Shown in pieces: positions 22,532 to 33,412 of a stretch of DNA of 64,000 nt. Each line of letters starts with the position of its first letter. The stretch's first letter is position 1. Made by a program: the position numbers and the translations under genes. The stretch is from Phaffia rhodozyma (taxonomy: Eukaryota > Basidiomycota > Tremellomycetes > Cystofilobasidiales > Mrakiaceae). The DNA lies in assembly GCA_014706385.1 (NCBI GenBank), contig JACGZH010000008.1, positions 1,116,001-1,180,000 on the forward strand, written 5' to 3'. Under the pieces are notes generated by a model that saw nothing but the letters and a program-made list of their open reading frames with translations, was not told the DNA's origin and did not search any database.

Positions 22532-23019
22532 CCTCAATTTACCAAGTATGTATGGAGTGAACGAGAAGGAGAAAGGATGACTGAATATAGGAAAGAAGGA
22601 CAATGTCCACTCTGTGATAGATCGTTCTTCTCTTTTTTATCCCTATCATGTCTTCCCGTTTCTTTCGCCTGATCTGAATGATTTTTCTTTGCGGGAAAGT
22701 CGAAGTTGAATGACTCCCGTCCAAAAAAGAAAACACGACATTCCCGTCCAGAAGGCAGTAAAGACAGATCCGAGAGAACCGCCTCGAGCAGATCCCATAG
22801 GACGGGACGAGCCCGCATTTACTCTTTCCTGATCCTTCTTTCCTTGGCTCAGACAGCGAGAGAAATGAGTGAGAAACACTTGATCACACGGTTATCCTGT
22901 GCGTATCCCTTCGTATTCTGTCAGCGAGATTTCTGACTTCAGAAAATGCCGCCCGTTTCGCTCAAACATCTTCATTCAGATTTATCGTTCCAGAACGAAA
23001 CTCTACACGGAAGCATGTC
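22532..23019. other. Orphan gene promoter / SDR 3' region
   Basis: 488 bp between two minus-strand genes. Only short shadow frames; no RNA gene or repeat seen. Confidence 0.5.
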
Positions 23020-24219
23020 TCAGACAGGCTTCTGATAATCTTTCAAAGCTTCTTCGTTCCAGCTGAGGAATTTACCGCTGAGATCCATCGGTCCTCCTCT
23101 AGCTGCCAGCGCCGCAAACACATATCCAGGACTAGAGGTGTCAATCAAACACACACACACACCCCATATCAGAATGAACCGAACAATCAGTCTCATCACA
23201 GTAACGGACGATAGATACAAAGATACAGAAAGGAAAGACAGAACGTAAGAAGGGAACAGACTCTTCGGGATCAAGCAATTCGCCCTCAGCATACAATCGT
23301 TGAACATTTTGATAATCCTTTGGAGTCATGCATTCCTCTCCTGTCGATCGGATCAAGGTTTGCATCTAATCATGAATTTCACACCCGCAAGAAAGGAAGA
23401 ACCAGATTCGATATGTATGTCAACCACGAGATAAACTCGAAAAGGGATGACGGAGGCAAAGAGAGATAGATCGTACATCGGTATTGACAACTCCGGGTCG
23501 GATGGCGACCGTCAAGACATCTTTTTCTTCCTCTCCCAGCGTACTGTACATGAATGGATTCCAAAGTAGTAAACAACGCTCAGTATGCCTCTTCTTATCA
23601 GTTGACAGGAGAAGAACGAGGGGAAAGAAGAGTGAAGGAACATACCGAGCTAATGAATTCATAGCTGCTTTTCCAGTCGCGTAAACTCCCCAGCCCTGCG
23701 TTCCTTTGACGGAAGCCCCACTAGAGACCATGACGATCGATCCTTTGGATCTTCTCAGATCAGGAAGAGCCACCTGAATGGTATGTAGGAGTGATAGAAA
23801 GTTTGTTTCCAGATGGGCTTGCCATTTGGCTCTGGATAACAAGAACGGAAACGTACATCAATCAGTCAAACTCGGCAAGGCGACGGCGACGACAACGAAG
23901 GAAAACGGCAAACATACACATCAATGTCGGCTACTTTCCCGAGAGGTTCCAACACCCCAGCATTTAAAATAATTGAATCAACACCACCCCAAGCTCTTGC
24001 CGACTCGACAGCCTTCTCGGAAACATATCTCTCATTCACATTTCCTTGAATAAGCTGAAGTCTGTCCGGGTTTTGTTTTTTCAAGTCGAGCAGAGCCCGA
24101 GGAAGTGATCGAGAGATGGATATCACCTGGGCCGAGAATGGAGGAAGCAGAAGGAGCTTGAGAATGGAGAGGCCAAGACCTCGAGAGGCGCCCGTGAGAA
24201 TGATTGTCTTTGGCGACAT
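23020..24219 (-). CDS. Short-chain dehydrogenase/reductase (SDR), benzil-reductase/IRC24-like
   Basis: Classical SDR oxidoreductase, NAD(P)-dependent, probably cytosolic. The N-terminus MSPKTIILTGASRGLGLSI holds the TGxxxGxG dinucleotide motif (about residues 9-16). NAGV follows in SIILNAGVLEPLG, then NFLSLLHTIQVALPDL, the catalytic serine in VMVSSGASVKG and the catalytic pair YATGK. The PG motif after strand 6 is VAIRPGVVNTD. Exons are interrupted at about 23930-23835, 23645-23545, 23490-23365 and 23265-23135, the last leading to SPGYVFAALAARG and the end at DYQKPV. The organisation resembles fungal small SDRs such as yeast YIR035C/IRC24, but substrate cannot be told. Start is ATG 24217-24219; the upstream in-frame TTG is not used. 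Confidence 0.85.
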
Positions 24220-24515
24220 TGCCTCGTTCAAGGTCTATACGAGATGAAGTTTGTTGCAGACGATACTAGCGGTATCAAAGTGATAGCAACATGTCAAAGA
24301 TTCTTAGGGTTAAATGTGCTGCCGGATGTTACAATGACGTCAATGGCGTAACACTGAGTTTGACATTGCAACGATGCACTGTCCATTGTTTTTGTACAAT
24401 CATTTTATAACTAAAAGCATCCTAGTCGGAAGAATAATAAAGATAGGGCTACATATAGAGAACCAACAAGTAGGCAGAAAGAAAGTAATAATCCGTTACA
24501 AGCGAAAAACTCTTT
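24220..24515. promoter_or_regulatory. SDR promoter with telobox-like and CRE sites
   Basis: TTAGGGTTAA at 24304-24313 and a perfect CRE palindrome TGACGTCA at 24335-24342 lie 85-123 bp upstream of the SDR ATG. Binding is inferred from the motifs alone. Confidence 0.4.
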
Positions 24516-25505
24516 CTAGATCTTGTCCTCAACCTTGGGGGCACCGGTGTGGAACTCGTGGGAGTGCTTGACGTCACCGTGGTTGTGAACGGCCTCGCCA
24601 GCGTTGGTCTGGGACTTGAACTGGTCGAGCGAGATGGTAGGAAGGGTGGTGGTCTCGTGGACGATGGGGGCCTCGTGAACCTTCTCGTGAACAGGGATCA
24701 CGTTGTGAATGACCTCGTGCTCGTGAACGTCCTTCTGGATGACGGGCTGGATGTGCTCATGGACGTGGTGGTGGACGTGCTCAGACTCGGTCACACCAAG
24801 GTTCTCACCAGTCTGAATGGTAGCTCCGGCCTCTGTATAGTGGTCGTAAATATCAGAATTAGAATGTGTTGAACGATATTATCATGAGATGATAAATGAG
24901 GTAACTAACGTCGGGAGCTCTGAATCTGGCTCTGCTGCTGGGCAAGGAGGGCCTCCTTCTCAGGAGAAAGCTTCTCAATTCGCTCTCGAGTGACCTCAGG
25001 GGCAATCTGGGTAACGTGCTGATCGGCAAGGTGCTCAGTGGCAGCCACAGGCTGAACTCGGTGCTGGTGGTGATGGATGTGTCGCTCCTTGTCAATGGCC
25101 TCCTGGGTAGTGGTGTGCTGGTGAGTCTGAACGGTCTCCTGGGTGACAGGGGCGGCAACCTCTCGATCGACCTCTGTTTTGTGGAGTTAGAGAAAGAATA
25201 GATGGGAAGAGCGTCGATCAGATGGATGTTATAATTAAAACAGACGAAAGAAGATCGACCAAAAAAGAGTGATGGAGGCTAACCAGTGGTGGTGGCCTAA
25301 ATAAAAGTACAGCAAGGACAAAATTCAAAAGGAGAGAAAAAAGGATCGAGATGGGTAAGCTGAGTGTAAAGCCACTTGGATGCATGTATGCGCTAACCCA
25401 GAATAGAGATGAGATGGGACATGGGAGATGGAAAAAAAGAGATGGAATACATACCTGGTGGTTAGATCCGAGGAACTCCTTGACAGTGTTGATGGCAGAA
25501 GACAT
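24516..25505 (-). CDS. Histidine-rich protein A (fungal 'allergen'-like family), paralogue of 41270-42240
   Basis: Function not established. Exons 25505-25455, 25296-25284 (13 nt), 25173-24910 and 24832-24516 sum to 215 codons (214 aa). Begins MSSAINTVKEFLGSNHQ. The core has clustered histidines: ERHIHHHQHRVQPV, EHVHHHVHEHIQPVIQKD, VIHNVIPVHEKVHEAPIVHE, then a Thr/Leu segment TTLPTISLDQF and HSHEFHTG near the end. No signal peptide or membrane segment. The same block order occurs in the second copy 16 kb away. Similar proteins are, as I recall, labelled 'allergen' in basidiomycete yeast annotations, but I cannot confirm this here. His clustering suggests metal or pH-dependent binding (inference). 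The codon bias (CTC, GAG, GTC) hints at strong expression. Confidence 0.8.
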
Positions 25506-26202
25506 GCTTATGAAGAGATGGAAAGAGATTTAAGAAAGTTGGAGTGTGTGTGTTTGTGTATGAATGTGATGAGAGAAAGAAAGAGAAAGGGAAAAGACGC
25601 TCCCCTGCAGAAAAGACGATTCTTATAGGAAACCTGATGAGACAAAAAATATCTGTCCGACTAGGTACACAAAAAGGCACAAAAAGGGCACATTAGTCGG
25701 GCGAATGATGCGAATACCATGCGGTCATTCTGCGGTCATCCAAGTGATATTCGAGGATCGCAGTCCGGGGCACGTATACTTTATATTTGGTCATCGTTCT
25801 TCTCTCTAGTGGCTCCTGTGCTCGTTCGGGAAGTAGGGTATTCCCTCCTCCCCATCAGAGCAGTCTGGGGTAGAAGGATGAGCCAGACTGGGCGAGTTGA
25901 CCTAAGCGTCATCGTCACACGTCATCAGCTCTTTCCTTTTCTCTCTTCCTTTCTCTCGCCCGGGTTTCACGTGAAACTGCGCAGGCCCAGTGGGAGGATG
26001 ACGGCCGAGCTGGAAACGATGTTCCTTGGAGAGGTGACGTAAACATTCATTTTGACTGCGCGCATTCGGCTATATTCTCCCCAAGTTCTTATCCATCAAC
26101 CTTTTCATCTATCCATCTTTCGCCGTTTCTTCGTCTCTCTTTGTTCTTGTTTCCAATCTATGCGAATTACCAGAAAAACATGCATATCGCAGGTATATAA
26201 CC
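25506..26202. promoter_or_regulatory. Promoter of histidine-rich gene A
   Basis: 697 bp upstream of gene A and downstream of the EME1 stop. It contains a CRE-like TGACGTAA at 26035-26042, CGTCA half-sites near 25908 and 25922, and CCCCT (STRE-like) near 25602. No gene seen. Confidence 0.4.
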
Positions 26203-29190
26203 CTACGAGAGAAGCGCTAACTCATCATCCCCCCTGAAAGCGAGATAAACTCGCTTGGAAGTAGCTTGGTTGATCTTTCGTTTGTTCGGGATCCCGGTCT
26301 TGTTATTTTGGATCTATGCATCACAAAGAAACAAAACAACCAGAACATCTAAGAACGGACGGAAGATATCTCAAGACAGAAAACCAAGAAAGAAGAACAT
26401 ACGTACCAAAAGCTCACTGATCAACGTCTGTCCCTCTGTTTCGTCCTGTCCCTCTTGTGCCAACCGATCCCAAGCATCCATCAAAGTTCTCAATGTCGGG
26501 TACTCTTCAACTACGGCCGAACTCGTAGCGGGTGTCACCCTGGGGATCTGCTCGAGCATCTTCCGGTACGTGTCTCCGAATGAGGATCCCCGTCGGAATG
26601 ACTTGTCAGGATGGAACGACAGATGAGTCTTTTCAATCAGCCTAAGCTCGACAAGTCGCGAGGCGGGATGGCAAAGAGAAAGCGAAGCAGGAGGTAGCGT
26701 AAGAGTCAAAGAAATAATGAAGAGAAAGAAGTGCTCTCGTGAAATGGACGAAACTTGTAAGGTCGGATAGCCACATCCCCTACTGTACTGATGATTCCCT
26801 CCAACATCTGGCTGTCCGTCTCGGCTGTTGACGCACAGATGCATAGTGTTTAACGGAGGCGATATGCTTGGTCAGATACAACAGATCAAAGAGAAAATGA
26901 TAAAAGAAGAACACTGAGAGGGACGTTGAACTAACAATGCATCAAGAAACACGACTCTGCTATCTGTAATCTCACCAGCGCTTTCTCTATCATCTCTGGA
27001 GTGACATCCGTTACCTCTGTTGCCGTCCCCACTCTGTTAGTCTTCCTTCCTGCTCTCCCAGTCCGTCTACCTGTCATCTCATCGGGCGGCGCTTCGAGCC
27101 TACCTCGGATCATCGCCGCGAACTCTCTGTTCTCTCTGTTTCGATACTTTCTCGCCCAACCGTTAAATCCCTGCACACAGATCATCACCTGCGCTTTGAT
27201 ACCCAACCCCAACTCTTTCCTCAGCTCTCTCGGTAAATCCAACAGATCATCCTCCCTTACCAGACTGACAAGCTCTGGGGTAGACAGATAGATCAGGGCG
27301 GTCGTCTCTGGTACGATCTCTTCGGCCTCCAATGGAAGAAACCGTTTGAGGAGCTCATCATATCGAGCTCTCAGCCGACGTCTAAACCGGATGACGTTCG
27401 CTCGCTGGAAAGGGAAGAAAGATAAACTCGAATGACGTTCGATGATCGCTTGTTCCAACTCTGGTATTAAATGATGGATTGAAGATGATGAATTTTGAGA
27501 GGGTGCAGAGAGTTCGACCAGGAGCTCTCGAAAGGCTTCCGTCTTGTCTGTCCGAAGCTTGTTGACTTTTAGCTCTCTCTTCTTGGCCTCTCGTTCGGCC
27601 TGTTTGAGTGCCTATTTATAAGAAAGAGACGAAGAAGTCCCCAAGAAGAGTCTAGTTCAATCATTCACCCTTCAGGAGCTATGGAATGACAATCGGTGCA
27701 ACTCACCTTGGCGCGCTCTTTCTCTTCAATAGCAATGGCCTTTGAACCAGGAAGAAAGCACACATAGCATCTAAGCGTGATAAACCGAGAAGTAGAACAT
27801 GACAGAAGAAAAAGGAGGCCAAAGGGAGACAGAGACGAACCTTTTCTTCCTCGGATTTTCCCTTTAAGATTCCCCTCGGTTTAGCAGCCCCAATGATTTG
27901 GTCAGAGATCTCCTTCTCACTCCTCTGCTCCCTCTCCTTGCTCAAGCCCTTCTCCCTGCCTCTTGTCAATCGAACGGGCGGACGTCTTTTGGTCTCGGAT
28001 AACGGACCTTTACCGACCTTCTCTCTTACTTGCGCTTGTGCTCTTGCTTTGGTCTTTACTCTCTCCTCCCAAACGTCCATCTCAAGTTCATCCTCGTCCT
28101 CGTCATTATTCCCACCCTCTAACCTCCCTCCTTTCTCTAATTCATTGATCCGTCTCGACTTTCCACCATATCGTCGTGATCTGTTCAGAAGCGCGCCGAT
28201 CGGGGATCCCCTAGATGTTGTTGCTGCAGATCGATCACTGTCTTCTCCTTCGTCATCTTCATTTTCAGATAGAAATAAACCGATCCGTTTCCTAGCTGGT
28301 GGGCTGATAGACACAGAGAGCTCTCGGTGTCCGGAATCATGTCTCTGGGTTGCGCTCGTCAAGGAGATCGAAGGAGCGAGTTTGGGCCGGACGACCAATT
28401 CAGACCGCTCAGGTCTATGCTGAAGGCGAGACATTGGTTCAGATGTGCCTGCCAGCTTGTCAGGGGTCAACGAAACAAGCGAGGATGAAGAGGAGGACGA
28501 AGAGAAGGAAGTCAACGAGGAAGACGAGGTCGAAGCTGATACTTTGGCCTGATCTGCCTGTGGAGGTGTCGAAGAGATAATTGGTTCAAATTCACCACCA
28601 TCCGATTGGGCGTCAACGGCTGGGCTGGCTAAACGGATAGAGCTCGTGGACGACGAGGGCCATGGCGGCGTTTCTATCAACAACTGCCCTTTATCGGCTC
28701 GAGAGGCATCACGATCGACGGTTGCCGTTGCCGAGGTGAGATCGACAACCTCAGTGATTTCATCATCTGATCTCTTATGGCATATTGGCCTACTATCCGA
28801 ATGATGACCCGGCTGAGTCCGTATCGGAGGTCTGTTCCTGACAACAGCAACGACGGCTAGGCCAGTGTGTCTCGCAAGGATCGTTCCGTTTCGAGTGTCA
28901 GAGGAAGTTGATCGAGGAACAAAGATAACGTCTGACGGGTCTACTTCCAAGTCTGTCAAAGAGTCTGAAGAAGGTATCTCCTGGAGTGCATGAGGATTAG
29001 AAGACGAAGTGACCTGAACGAGAGAGTCGTCAAAAGTGGTGGTGATAGAAGGTAGTGGGCATGGCCTGGATGACGAGGTCCAAGCGATTCTCTGGTGATC
29101 GACTGAGGGAAGCCCAAAGGAAACATCTCCCTCAGATGAATCTTCCGCTACTGCTTCATCCGAGGTGAGGATCACGATGGTCTCGTCCAT
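26203..29190 (-). CDS. EME1: Crossover junction endonuclease subunit Eme1 (Mms4)
   Basis: Non-catalytic partner of Mus81; the dimer cuts branched DNA at stalled forks and recombination joints in the nucleus. The N-terminal ~470 residues are disordered, Ser/Asp/Glu-rich, opening with MDETIVILTSDEA, and contain LARKRIGLFLS-like and GILKGKSEEEK stretches. A Lys/Glu coiled region (ALKQAEREAKKRELKVNKLR) leads into the ERCC4-like fold: IYLSTPELVSLV, QVMICVQGFNGWARKY, DVTPEMIEKALVRLQIA. The nuclease signature of Mus81 is absent, as expected for Eme1. C-terminal part: TVGDVAIRPYK, LIEKTHLSFHPD, YRKMLEQIPRVTPATSSAV (helix-hairpin-helix), and the last exon NKTGIPNKRKINQATSKRVY to the stop at 26203-26205. 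Minor exons at 27750-27720 and 27610-27480 link the halves. Diverges from CDH1. Confidence 0.88.
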
Positions 29191-29963
29191 CGATACGAGG
29201 AAGATGTATTTTGCGGATACGACTGCAACAGAGAGAGTGCAAGATGATCTTGATTCACACTCGCCTGTGGGGAAGCGAGTTCACGCGACGCGTCTGGTCA
29301 CGTGAGCTGACGCGTCCCAACCACGCATCTGCCGCAGAAAAACGTCTAATCTGCTGGGAGTACGAACGGATATTCTGAATGATAGCGCCGGTTGATAGAG
29401 TACATTCCGAGGACAAACGACACAGATGCTTATGGGTTCCAGATATAACGGATATATGTCAGAGCTGTCCTCTCATGAAACACGCTCTGTGGCACACGTA
29501 CCCTGGTCTCTGGGTGAGATGATCTATCGTAAGGTTGGGCGCGATCAACTATGGTGTGATAAAGTACGTTTGTTTCCCGTTGGAACTCTCTTATGATGAC
29601 GTCGTCTGTCTGATACAGGATAAACATACCTGCAGTGTATCAGCACAGATCATCCGAGCAGTCTATCTGGGTTGATTATATGACTGTGATTTGTGAATAG
29701 ACGATGCCAGTGCCGATACAATAGTAACACAAAAGAACTACAAAAGAAATCCAAACGAACTACAAAAAGAACTACAAAAGAAATATGAAACATTTCAATA
29801 CACTTCGACACAAACGCCGTCAACTTTCTGTTTCTCATCCTCCATCCGATTGCGTCCATCCATCCATTCGTCGTATCCCGTTCCATCCATCGTACAATCC
29901 ATCCGTCTTTCTGAAGGCACTCCTCTTTCTTATCCGGCCATCCTATATTCCCCCTTCATTCCT
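29191..29963. promoter_or_regulatory. Divergent EME1 / CDH1 promoter with MCB boxes
   Basis: 773 bp. Two exact MluI cell-cycle boxes (ACGCGT) lie at 29288-29293 and 29310-29315, with a near match ACGCGA at 29283 and a CACGTG E-box at 29299-29304 between them. They are 98-126 bp upstream of the EME1 ATG. A TGACGTCG site lies near 29596. MCB is the target of MBF (Mbp1-Swi6) in ascomycete yeasts; conservation here is inferred. Confidence 0.55.
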
Positions 29964-32694
29964 ATGGTCGATATGGACGATCCAATTGCTTCGACATCAC
30001 AGTCTTTTCGCCCATCGAAACCACCGACTGTGATCCCGTCTTCAGGATTACTGCCCCCAATAAACACATCCTCACAACATTCGCTGTCGTTTGCCTCCGC
30101 CTCTTCTTCATCCACACCCTCCTTTGTGCCTTCCTCAACGAGGACAGCTTTGTCTCGTCCAGATCCACCTTCTCATTCGTCTAGTATACCCTCGTTCTCT
30201 CCTCGTCGGCCAGTCACGATGTCTAACGCGTCGTATCCTCCTAATCAAGCTGTGTCAGCTTCTTCGTCGCGTTCTCAACCCTACACCTTCTTTTCAGACC
30301 ATTCGTCGACCTCAGCCCCGGTCGCTTCCTCTTCTTCATCATACACTCGTAGCTTTGGTACGAGTGGACCAGAGTATGCTCATAGTCCATCACCCATACC
30401 GTCTGGATCAGTCGAAAGGGTCACTACGCCGAATGGCCTTCTCAGGATCAGCAGCCCACGGAGTGGGAAGCGGAAAGCTAGAGGCTTTGGCGACAGGTTA
30501 GTTTCTGTCTTACTTCTATTTTATCCTCTCAGTACTCGTGTCCTCAGCAAGCCGGTTCAGGATGGGCACTTGGGCGGAAAGGTGTCATACAAATGGTCGA
30601 GGAAGTCATAAAAGGCTATACCGGGTCGGATGGTTACTATCTCAGATGTCATCCTGTGCTAGAGGAGTGTATGCGCCTTCGTCGGCATGACTGAGACCTT
30701 GACGACTCATGCGTACAAATCTATCGGACACAACGGGTCCAGTCCCTCCCGATATGAATTCATCCTTCCGTTTCCATTCGTTTGTAAAGAAAAATGACAT
30801 GTTGTAGTTGACGCAAATAAATCTACCTTGCCTCGTTAGATTCATTCCTACAAGAGACGGATCCGACCTACACTCTACGTACCACCTCTTAGCGGATGGT
30901 TCAGGTGGAACTCCGCCCTGTCGAACACAACGACGGCCCAACGGTGGAGATGGAACGGATGCTCAGAAGGACGAAGCGAACGAGACCTTCTCGTATCTAC
31001 TGAAATCTGAACTCTTCTCAGGATCCACAGGTGTCCCGAGATCATCCCCGAGTTCCTTCCATCCAAGCGTCTCACCAGGTTCATTCTTGACGTCGTCCGC
31101 TTCCTTTTCGAACCCACATGTACCCGACTCCCCCTCTCGTTCACACTCACATTCTCACCGACCATCTCCGTCAAATTCACCATCAGGTTCCATCCTCCCC
31201 GTACCAAGCACGCCTACCCGAAAACGACTGTTTACCTATTCGTCTCCCGCTTCATCCTCCCGACTAGCAGCCATCACGTCCTCCTCCTACAACAGTGGGG
31301 CTCATCCACCAACTGCTTCAGACTTAAATGATCCGACTCACGAAGCATATTCTTTGAGTCCGGTCACCACTACATCCCAACGGGTTCTTCTGTCTCCCAG
31401 AAAGCCAAGCAGACTGGTCTCTAAAGGGCCATTCAAAGTTCTAGACGCGCCTTATCTGGCAGATGATTATTACCTGAATTTGGTCGATTGGAGCGGAACG
31501 AACATGTTGGGTGTAGGGCTAGCGAGTTGTGTGTATCTTTGGAGCGCGAATACGAGTAAGGTGACAAAGCTGTGTGATTTAACAACGGCCGCTCAAGTCG
31601 AGGACGGTAGAGTGCTTGGAGGAGGTGGGCCTCTGCAACCAGAGAAAGTCACCAGTCTGAATTGGACTGCTAAGGTCAGTTTGTTCACCCTTTCTAATTT
31701 ATCCACGCCTTTCTCGTTTGTTGATCTAAATTATCCTCCTTTTCTGATTAAAAAGGGTAACACGGTGGCTATCGGGACAAGTAAAGGCGAAGTCCAAATC
31801 TGGGACGCTGAGAAGTGTAAAAAGATTCGTACAATGACCGGTCACACTGCCCGGGTCGGCTGTCTCGCCTGGAACGAATCTGTCCTATCTTCCGGTTCCA
31901 GAGATCGGCATATCTACCATCGAGATGTCCGTGCACCCGAGCATCACTTCCGACAATTGGTTTCTCATCGACAAGAAGTTTGCGGTCTCCGATGGAACGT
32001 AGCTGACAACCAATTGGCAAGCGGTGGGAACGACAACAAACTCTATGTCTGGCAGGGTACAGATTCGGTCGATCCGATTTGGAAGTTCGGGGATCACAAA
32101 GCGGCGGTCAAGGCGATCGCTTGGAGTCCTCATCAGAGAGGTGTGTTGGCGACAGGAGGAGGCACGGCGGATAGAAGGATCAGGTTTTGGAACACGATCA
32201 CTGGCTCGTTGCTTAGTTCAACCGATACTGGTTCTCAAGTACGTCTTCGTTCCTTTCCTCTACTTATGAATTGTTTCTTTCAAAACTCATCAGTTTTGCC
32301 TTTTACAAAAATAATTCGATTAGGTATGCAACTTGATGTGGTCCAAAACATCGAACGAGATTGTCTCTACTCACGGGTACTCCTCCGGACCTGTTCAGAA
32401 CCAAGTATGCATCTGGAAAGTGCCGTCGATGAGTCAAGTGGCTGGGTTAACGGGCCATACGTTCAGAGTGTTGTATCTGGCGATGAGCCCGGATGGTCAG
32501 ACAATCTGTACGGGTGCAGGTGATGAGACGCTGAGGTAAGTGTCTTCATTATTCAACTCACCCTTCTCGCGGTCGGCCCTAATTGTATCATATTCCAAAA
32601 ATCAAAAAGGTTCTGGAATGCATTCCAAAAGACGAAGGATCGCAAAAAGACAGACGGTTCAGCTCTTGATCCGTTCTTTGCGAAAATTCGATAA
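29964..32694 (+). CDS. CDH1: APC/C activator Cdh1 (fizzy-related, Ste9/Srw1)
   Basis: WD40 co-activator that recruits substrates to the anaphase-promoting complex in late mitosis and G1. Exons 29964-30496, 30840-31674, 31756-32238, 32324-32535 and 32610-32694 sum to 716 codons (715 aa). The N-terminus is a long Ser/Pro-rich region with many SP/TP sites, fitting CDK control. The C-box [11 protein letters not shown] spans the first intron. [20 protein letters not shown] precedes the WD40 propeller, which has [66 protein letters not shown] and [15 protein letters not shown]. The protein ends FFAKIR, the conserved Ile-Arg tail that docks on APC3/Cdc27. The [11 protein letters not shown] segment and long N-terminus favour Cdh1 over Cdc20. 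Longer than yeast Cdh1 (566 aa) because of the N-terminal region. Confidence 0.95.
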
Positions 32695-33412
32695 AGCTTT
32701 CTGCTCTTTTGATGAAACCGTCATTGGGTCTCGGCTTTCTTTTCTCTGATAAATGTCCTTCTGCCTTTGTTCTATTCTCATAAATATGTTCGGTTACTCC
32801 AGTTCAGTGCCTTTTCTCTGTTCTTTTGTTCTGTTTGAACTCTTGGACTTTCTTTTTCTCTTTCTTTTTTCCCCCTCTTATTTTCCAATTTTCAATTTAT
32901 TTTTTTGCTTCTAATTACTGTTTCCATTCAAACCCCATATTCAATAATGTATATACAAGCCGTCTAGATCGAGTACCCATCTGATCAGTCCAGACATAAA
33001 TTTTTAATATTCGCCATGTAGTCTATCTTCCTCTTGCCTCTTCGTCTCTTTCCCTTCTCACTTTTGTGTGGGTGTGCTTATTTTTTCTTCTAGATCTTCG
33101 ATTTGTTTACTTTCCTTCTTCAAAAAATATCTCAATTCGGTGTCCTAATTTAATATCGTCTTCTTGCTCAGAGATACCGGCCTTTTGGGTTCCTAGGATT
33201 TTTAGTCTAAGAATTTGAGAATCGAAATCCTTCTACAAACAATATTGACCCACCTGCTCAACACAATCAAGTCTTAAAAAAGAAATAGAGACAAAAATCC
33301 CCTTCCTGAAGAGAAAAGCGAGAAGAATAGAAAATGAAAGCAAAGAGGAGATGATGATTTGTGTCTACTCCTCTCGTTCTATCCTCCTTCTCCGAGATGC
33401 GCTTTGCTCGTT
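32695..33412. other. Convergent 3' region CDH1 / GDS esterase-like gene
   Basis: 718 bp, T-rich on the plus strand (runs of T and TTC) and low in long frames. Presumed 3' UTRs and terminators. Nothing else seen. Confidence 0.5.

Noticed and set aside
24549..24872. Plus-strand frame opposite histidine-rich gene A
   Set aside because: Same kind of shadow; rich in Val/Leu/Asp with no independent features.
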